Positions 63,921 through 64,000 of a DNA stretch of 64,000 nucleotides are shown here, one piece after another. A program made the position numbers and the translations under genes. The notes beneath the pieces were generated by a model. It saw only the letters and a program-made list of their open reading frames with translations, was not told the origin of the DNA and made no database searches. The stretch is from UBA6107 sp963814295 (lineage in GTDB: Bacteria; Chloroflexota; Anaerolineae; Anaerolineales; Anaerolineaceae): the NCBI GenBank assembly GCA_963814295.1, contig CAWFCH010000008.1, positions 299,197-363,196 on the forward strand, written 5' to 3'. The first letter of the stretch is position 1; every line of letters begins with the position of its first letter.

Positions 63921-64000
63921 TTAATCCAGGATCTTCGAGACAGCCTTGCGGAAAACTCCGGTGTGGTAATCGATATCCGCTTCCGTTACATCAGGCGCAA
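63921..64000 (-). CDS. C-terminal end of an unidentified gene (partial)
   Basis: The minus strand has an open frame of 25 codons before a TAA at 63921-63923, running off the window. The end reads EADIDYHTGVFRKAVSKILD, which resembles the C-terminal helix of a PLP-dependent aminotransferase or related enzyme. Too short to name. Confidence 0.4.
   Translation of the reverse strand, partial: APDVTEADIDYHTGVFRKAVSKILD

Noticed and set aside
1..64000. tRNA, rRNA, CRISPR arrays, insertion sequences or prophage genes
   Set aside because: No cloverleaf-like or rRNA-like stretch, no regular direct repeats with spacers, and no transposase, integrase or phage structural protein was recognised on either strand.

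Overview
The window looks like a chromosome segment of an anaerobic or fermentative Chloroflexota bacterium, most likely of the Anaerolineae type. This is inferred from gene content: a MalT-like ATPase fused to a SARP/BTAD regulator, a DUF5317 membrane protein, an NHLP-like small protein, lipoproteins with Thr/Ala/Pro/Glu linkers, a large GT-C glycosyltransferase and molybdenum hydroxylases. No rRNA, tRNA, CRISPR array or transposase was seen.

Layout. (1) 1-8.9 kb, minus strand: a nucleoside-type ABC importer (partial permease, double ATPase, BmpA-like lipoprotein), a cytosine-deaminase-like amidohydrolase and a three-subunit molybdenum hydroxylase. The Mo and Fe-S subunits of that hydroxylase are frameshifted. 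(2) 9.3-14.7 kb, plus: DegV and a PhnDCEE-type ABC importer whose two permeases carry unusual extracytoplasmic inserts. (3) 14.8-22.6 kb: a frameshifted lipoprotein, a YdcF-like protein, a DUF5684-like membrane protein, then the SARP/STAND regulator followed by a 42-residue hydrophobic peptide, DUF5317, an NHLP-like peptide and a GAF/HD-GYP protein. (4) 22.7-27.7 kb, minus: a patatin-like protein and a PadR-led FecBCD-type importer operon with a THEP1-like NTPase. (5) 27.8-31.7 kb: a DAK2-like small protein, a methyltransferase and a GT-C protein. (6) 31.7-39.1 kb: a GntR/UTRA regulator divergent from a complete bacterial microcompartment (BMC) operon. It encodes an RpiB-like protein, DeoC, three BMC-P, an acylating aldehyde dehydrogenase, one BMC-H, one BMC-T, a small BMC protein and an extended SDR. 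A likely structured RNA lies between the BMC-H and BMC-T genes. (7) 39.3-41.1 kb: a small operon with an NmrA-like protein. (8) 41.2-53.2 kb, minus: an NCS2 nucleobase permease, a second, intact molybdenum hydroxylase with CoxG and a small membrane protein, a double-domain cyclase, AllG- and FdrA-like proteins and a GNAT-like gene. (9) 53.4-63.2 kb: amine or amino-acid catabolism (acylating aldehyde dehydrogenase, two class III aminotransferases, a saccharopine-dehydrogenase-like protein, an APC permease, an Lrp/AsnC regulator and a sodium/solute symporter), with many frameshifts.

Working picture, partly inference: much of the window serves scavenging and breakdown of nucleosides and nucleobases. 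Importers bring in nucleosides and bases. The deaminase and Mo hydroxylases could process bases. FdrA/AllG resemble the oxamate carbamoyltransferase end of allantoin breakdown. The BMC (DeoC plus acylating aldehyde dehydrogenase) would process deoxyribose 5-phosphate through acetaldehyde to acetyl-CoA. No nucleoside phosphorylase, phosphotransacylase or alcohol dehydrogenase is visible in the window.

Frameshifts are strongly clustered (about 5.4-7.8 kb and 52.7-62.9 kb, one at 15.3 kb). The reading frames between them remain well conserved and some shifts lie in homopolymers. Assembly error and recent decay are both possible and the sequence alone does not decide.
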